NCBI GenBank assembly: GCA_965262665.1
Contig: CBDHFR010000004.1
Span: 3,038,001-3,102,000 of the forward strand
From: CBDBND01 sp965262665
GTDB lineage: Bacteria > Pseudomonadota > Alphaproteobacteria > Rhodospirillales > Rhodospirillaceae
Direction: 5' to 3'
DNA: 64,000 bases
The notes below the pieces were generated by a model that was not told the origin of the DNA, searched no databases, and was given only the letters and a program-made list of their open reading frames with translations. Shown one piece after another: positions 60,178-64,000 of this stretch. A program made the translations under genes and the position numbers. The first letter of the stretch is position 1. Each line of letters starts with the position of its first letter.

Positions 60178-61013
60178 GGGCCGGCGCTGCGGCCTTCAGG
60201 GAATGGTTCTACATTAAGGTCCAGACGTTCCAAATGCCCTCTGACCGCATCGCCGGCCGCGGACTCGGGCTCTAATTCCAGCACACACATCCACGTTTTA
60301 CGCGCCTGTATGGAGTTGTCAGCCTCTTGCAATAGCAACCCTTTCTCAAGCAGGGCATTTACGTCGTTAGGATCTATTTTGAGTGCGTGATCGATGTCGT
60401 CAGACGCCAAATCGGCAGTGTCCAATCGGCGATAGGCGCTACCTCTCAACACCAATGCGTCTATGGATTGTGGTCGTGTGTCTAGAACCACATTCAAATC
60501 ATCGATAGCCGTCCAATAATTCTTCAAGGCCGCATGACACAAGGCCCGATCAAAAAAGAATTCTATATTGCGGTCATGTAAGTCGATGGCTCTGTTGAGG
60601 GCCGTTAAGGCTTGTGTGTAGGCTTCCATGTTCATCCAGGCCCGCGCCGCATGGCCTAACAGTCCGGCTCTAACTGTGCGTGAACTGGTTGAGCGCGCGG
60701 CCAAATCCAACAGGCGCCGCGCCGCTTCTTCCACATCCCCTAAACCGACCATTGCCAGCGCCGCACAATGGTCCGCCGGTTCACCGCCATTGAGGTTGCG
60801 CCAACGCCGCGCCATGTCCAGCCCCGATTCGGGCGCGAGCTCCGCCGCGACGAGGCAACGGTTATAAGTATCCTCCTGATTGTCAGCAATGATCGAGGTG
60901 TCCACAGTAGAGGACTGAGCAAAGCCCTGTGTCGATCCAAAACCAATGAGCAGACATGCAAGCAATGCCAAGACAGCACACTCAATGTGCCATGGGGGTC
61001 TAAGTCTGCTCAT
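60174..61013 (-). CDS. Secreted TPR-repeat protein
   Basis: 279 residues. Signal peptide (residues 1-33, GFAQSS end) followed by at least four TPR units, e.g. ALTALNRAIDLHDRNIEFFF, AIDDLNVVLDTRPQSIDALV, and DIDHALKIDPNDVNALLEKG. Periplasmic scaffold of unknown partner. Last gene of a three-gene unit (14-bp overlap with the 105-residue gene). Confidence 0.82.
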   Translation of the reverse strand: MSRLRPPWHIECAVLALLACLLIGFGSTQGFAQSSTVDTSIIADNQEDTYNRCLVAAELAPESGLDMARRWRNLNGGEPADHCAALAMVGLGDVEEAARRLLDLAARSTSSRTVRAGLLGHAARAWMNMEAYTQALTALNRAIDLHDRNIEFFFDRALCHAALKNYWTAIDDLNVVLDTRPQSIDALVLRGSAYRRLDTADLASDDIDHALKIDPNDVNALLEKGLLLQEADNSIQARKTWMCVLELEPESAAGDAVRGHLERLDLNVEPFPEGRSAGP

Positions 61014-61317
61014 TCAGCCCTGCTTTGGTGTGAACAAAGCGTCTCACCCGCCGGAAATAGCCAGACCGCGTGTCTACGTCGCCTTCCGCACCGATCCCAC
61101 CGTGCTTGTACCCCAAAACGCCATTGATGAGGCCGAGCACACCGATTTTATATTCATTGCCATAGACGCCGGTCTGAATGGTGACATGCTTGGTCAATTT
61201 TTCGTTGCATGAAACTCGCGCGTTGCCGAGTTGGGTCATGGCTGCTGGATCACGCTCAAGAGCATCGTTTAAGACTGCTAACGCGCGGTTTACGAGGGGA
61301 TCGTGAGAGGCGGTCAT
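61000..61317 (-). CDS. Hypothetical protein in hydrolase-TPR operon
   Basis: 105 residues; family not recognised. Starts MTASHDPLVNRALAVLNDAL with a helical N-terminus, then a Gly/Val-rich middle (GVLGLINGVLGYKHGG) and a basic end (YFRRVRRFVH). One Cys only. Its ATG overlaps the hydrolase TGA (ATGA), and it overlaps the TPR start; this coupling argues that it is real. Confidence 0.6.
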   Translation of the reverse strand: MTASHDPLVNRALAVLNDALERDPAAMTQLGNARVSCNEKLTKHVTIQTGVYGNEYKIGVLGLINGVLGYKHGGIGAEGDVDTRSGYFRRVRRFVHTKAGLNEQT

Positions 61318-62081
61318 GTTTCCATCTCAATGTGGCTGATAAAATTTTCGATCATGCTACAAAGCCGGGTCAAATCTTGCGGCCGGAACAGACGGTGATC
61401 ACCATTTTTGACGAGGATTATCTCGACATCGTCATTGACGAGAGCGTCCGATAGACGCAATGCCGAGTTCCAAGGCACGTCGGTATCCTGTTGCCCATGG
61501 ATGAGGCGCACCGGAACGGTAATCTCAATCGGGTTTCGCAACACAAGGCGAGAACGGCCATCATCGATTAAGTGTTTAGAAACGACGTAAGGTTCGTCTT
61601 CGTAGTCATTGGGTTTCTCTATGGCTCCGTGTTCTATCAAATCCTGTCGCTGCTGTTCAGATAAAGTGTCCCACATCAAATCCTCTGTAAAGTCAGGTGC
61701 GGCCGCGATGCCAATAAGACCGGCAACCTTGTGTGGGCGTGCCAGCGCGGCGAGCAGCATGACCCATCCCCCCATGCTGGATCCGACCAGGATCTGAGGA
61801 TTATCCACCAGTTCGTCCAGGACAAAGACGGTGTCGTCTGTCCAGCGGCTTATACCACCATCGATAAAATTTCCCGATGAGTTGCCGTGGCCGAACATGT
61901 CAAAGGCCAGAAACGAGCGTCCGGTCTCACTGCAGTGTTGCGCCAAAGCCTGGGCTTTGGTGCCGCCGCGGTCTGAGTTGAGCCCGTGCAGAAAAACTAG
62001 ACCAGGGCTAGCTCCGTCGATTTTATCGTAGACAATTGTCGCGCCATCGGGGCGTGCTAGGATGCCTGTCTGAGGGGTCAA
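61314..62081 (-). CDS. Alpha/beta hydrolase
   Basis: 255 residues. Oxyanion region VFLHGLNSDRGGTKAQ, nucleophile elbow VGSSMGGWVMLL (Ser), acid in HGQQDTDVPW, catalytic His in VKNGDHRLFRPQDL. The cap is small, as in BEM46/palmitoyl-thioesterase (ABHD10)-like serine hydrolases. Substrate unknown. First gene of a minus-strand operon. Confidence 0.87.
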   Translation of the reverse strand: MTPQTGILARPDGATIVYDKIDGASPGLVFLHGLNSDRGGTKAQALAQHCSETGRSFLAFDMFGHGNSSGNFIDGGISRWTDDTVFVLDELVDNPQILVGSSMGGWVMLLAALARPHKVAGLIGIAAAPDFTEDLMWDTLSEQQRQDLIEHGAIEKPNDYEDEPYVVSKHLIDDGRSRLVLRNPIEITVPVRLIHGQQDTDVPWNSALRLSDALVNDDVEIILVKNGDHRLFRPQDLTRLCSMIENFISHIEMET

Positions 62082-62139
62082 AGGTCCAATCCCAGGGCCA
62101 TAAAGCGGCAGGTCGTTGCAAATCGTTTAAGCCAGTACG

Positions 62140-63351
62140 GTGCCATACACTACCACTGAAAATAGAACTGACCACACGGTCAAAACATGTCTTCAAGTCC
62201 TTCCACAATTGGGAACGGGCGGTGTTGAGCGCGGCACCATCGATATTGCACAGGCCTTAGTCGAGTCCGGATGGCGTGCATTGGTCGCATCGTCGGGTGG
62301 CCATCGCGTAAGAGAATTAGAACGCGTGGGTGCAGAGCACGTTGCATTGCCCCTGGCATCCAAGTCTCCCTTTGCCATTCATAAGAACGCGGCACTGCTA
62401 GCCAATCTCATTCGATCCAACGCCGTGGATATCGTTCATGCACGGTCCCGAGCACCAGCGTGGAGCGCATACCATGCAGCCAATCGCGAGTCTCGTCCGT
62501 TCATAACGACCTTCCACGGTGTCTACGGCCTCGGTCCTTTCGGCATCAAAAAATCCTACAACCGGATCATGACGCGCGGAGAACCGGTGATTGCGATCTC
62601 AGAATTCATCGCTGGCCACATGGCCAATGAATACAAAGTGGAGGCCGACCGCATCCGACTTGTTCCGCGCGGTGTCGACCTTGAGCTCTTCAATCCAGAT
62701 GCCGTGAGCTCTGCCCGCATGATCAATCTGTCGCAGGAATGGCGCTTGCCCGATGACGGCCCCATCATCATGCTGCCAGGACGACTCACCAGTTGGAAGG
62801 GCCACTCCCTTCTCGTCGATGCGCTCTCCGTGTTGGCAAGATCGGGCCGATTACCAAACGGTTGGCGGTGTTTGTTCATTGGTCCGCCATCAACATCATC
62901 AACCTACCGGGACCGTATAACAGCGCGCATTGAAGCAAATGGGTTGAGTGGACAAATTCAAATCATCGAGACCTGCCGCGATATTGCTGCCGCTTATATG
63001 GTCACCGACGTGGTCGTCTCCGCATCGACACGGCCTGAAGCTTTCGGGCGTATCGTGGCAGAAGCGCAAGCCATGGGACGACCAGTTGTCGCTCCGGCTC
63101 ATGGCGCTGCCCCGGAAATCATTCTTCCCGGAGTCACCGGATGGCTATTCACGCCCAGCGATCCCCAGTCCCTTGCGGGAGTACTGGAACAGGCCATCGG
63201 CGTTTCCAGCGAAGCGCGCGCGATCCTTGCAGACCGCGCCAGAGACCACGTAACGGAAAACTTTAGCCGCGAGCACATGGTCCAGGCCACACTGGATGTT
63301 TATGAAGATGCTCTGGAAAAGGCCGATCACAACAAAGCTGAAACACTGTGA
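62140..63351 (+). CDS. Glycosyltransferase family 4
   Basis: 403 residues, GT-B fold. N-terminal LQVLPQLGTGGVERGTIDIA (the GGxE/R loop of GT4), middle PFITTFHGVYGLGPFG and VIAISEFIAGHM, C-terminal donor-site RPEAFGRIVAEAQAMGRPVV with the E-x7-E motif. Likely adds a sugar to LPS or a capsule-like glycan. GTG start 62140. It overlaps the next gene (GTGA). Confidence 0.9.
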   Translation: MPYTTTENRTDHTVKTCLQVLPQLGTGGVERGTIDIAQALVESGWRALVASSGGHRVRELERVGAEHVALPLASKSPFAIHKNAALLANLIRSNAVDIVHARSRAPAWSAYHAANRESRPFITTFHGVYGLGPFGIKKSYNRIMTRGEPVIAISEFIAGHMANEYKVEADRIRLVPRGVDLELFNPDAVSSARMINLSQEWRLPDDGPIIMLPGRLTSWKGHSLLVDALSVLARSGRLPNGWRCLFIGPPSTSSTYRDRITARIEANGLSGQIQIIETCRDIAAAYMVTDVVVSASTRPEAFGRIVAEAQAMGRPVVAPAHGAAPEIILPGVTGWLFTPSDPQSLAGVLEQAIGVSSEARAILADRARDHVTENFSREHMVQATLDVYEDALEKADHNKAETL

Positions 63352-64000
63352 CCGAGGTTGGAAACACGTCGTCTGAAAAAGATTCGATTTTGATCATCCG
63401 AACCGGTCCGGTTGGTGACTTCGTCCAAGCCCTTAGCGCTTTTTCCGCAATTCGCATGCATCACGACGGTGCCGAAATCACACTGATAGCAAATCCTGCC
63501 GTGGTCGAGTTTGCCGGTGCCGCGCCTTACTTTGATCGCGTTGAGCCAGATCCCCGTAGTGCTATTGGACTATGATCGATCATCAAAACTAAACCCTTTC
63601 ATCGTGTCTATAAACTCGATACTTCGCGACGGACAAACTTCGCGTTCATCCTGGCCAAATCCTTTCGCCAGCATTTAGGCTCGGACAGCCCCGTCCCTTG
63701 GTCAGGAACGGCCAAAGGGTGTGCCTTTCCATATATCAATGCTGATCGATTGGCGATGCATACCAGTGACCGGTTGATGGGTCAGCTGGAAGCAGCCGGT
63801 GTCGAAGATCATCCCCCAATCAGCCTGGCCTGGGTTTCACGCGCCGTCGGGACGTTTTCATTGCCGTTATCCTTAAGCGAACCTTTCATTTTGTTAGCGA
63901 TCGATCCAGGCGGTAAACAGGGCGCACAATGGACACCAGCTTATTATGCAGACATGGCTGAGTTTGCTTTTGCCCGGGGTCAACGGCCGGTGATGATTGG
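63348..64000 (+). pseudogene. Glycosyltransferase family 9 (heptosyltransferase-like) with in-frame TGA, cut by window end
   Basis: GTG 63348 starts ILIIRTGPVGDFVQALSAFS, the GT9 N-terminal motif, followed by ALSAFSAIRMHHDGAEITLI. An in-frame TGA at 63573-63575 (DPRSAIGL-stop-SIIKTKPFHRV) would end the protein at 75 residues. The same frame then stays open to 64000 with RVYKLDTSRRTNF and FILLAIDPGGKQGAQWTPAY, clearly the rest of GT9. A single CGA-to-TGA change would explain it. Whether a downstream start rescues it cannot be judged here. Confidence 0.75.

Overview
The window is chromosome from an alphaproteobacterium. The evidence is conserved gene order: mutY/DUF721/dsbA/smc, a split F0 operon (atpI-atpB-atpE-atpF'-atpF), FYDLN-acid protein/aroA/cmk/rpsA, rplU-rpmA-obgE-proB-proA-nadD-rsfS-rlmH, and pheA-kdsB-cycM-hisN. 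A GTTC-N7-GTTC LexA-type box agrees with this. The genus cannot be named from sequence alone; it resembles Rhodospirillales-like lineages.

Layout. 1-10.7 kb: a mutY/DUF721 ... dsbA/smc core block split by about 5 kb of extra genes (an OmpV/MipA-type gene cut by an IS5-family element, a DUF6491 gene, two tandem DUF1838 genes of which one has an amber codon). 10.8-14.8 kb: an MFS transporter and the F0 ATP synthase operon. 14.8-17.0 kb: two different IS630-type elements in tandem, both in the TA of the atpF stop codon. 17.1-20.4 kb: amidohydrolase, a decayed nitrilase-like gene and a PhyH-type dioxygenase. 20.6-23.5 kb: an IS3 element and the remains of an island (zinc-ribbon gene plus tyrosine integrase) next to tRNA-Ala(GGC). 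23.7-28.4 kb: core block FYDLN-acid protein, aroA, cmk, rpsA.

28.5-43.3 kb is accessory. First come mobile-element scraps (28.5-30.4 kb), then a Nudix/LLM gene pair, then an IS21 remnant with an IS481-type element nested inside it that has cut off hsdR. From 43.3 kb leftward lies a collinear minus-strand island anchored at tRNA-Ser(CGA): integrase, Rep-like protein, small zinc-finger protein, YedK/HMCES peptidase, DUF5131 (Gp37/Gp68, three-Cys motif), TcmP (three-Cys-motif partner), DUF4760 membrane protein, a RarA/MgsA-C-like protein and truncated hsdR. A perfect alphaproteobacterial SOS box lies 9 bp upstream of the DUF5131-tcmP start codon. Beside YedK, this points to an SOS-inducible DNA-lesion or phage-response module of unknown mechanism, the best candidate here for an undescribed system.

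43.5-64 kb is mostly core: ribosomal proteins L21/L27, Obg GTPase, proline synthesis, NAD synthesis, ribosome silencing and 23S methylation, NADH pyrophosphatase, phenylalanine and KDO synthesis, cytochrome c, histidinol phosphatase, a four-gene YejABEF-type peptide ABC importer whose binding protein carries a C-terminal membrane anchor, a GST, a three-gene minus-strand operon (hydrolase, unknown, TPR), and the start of a glycosyltransferase locus in which the second gene has an in-frame TGA. Nonsense codons, frameshifts and IS insertions are frequent in the non-core genes, suggesting an actively decaying, IS-rich genome.
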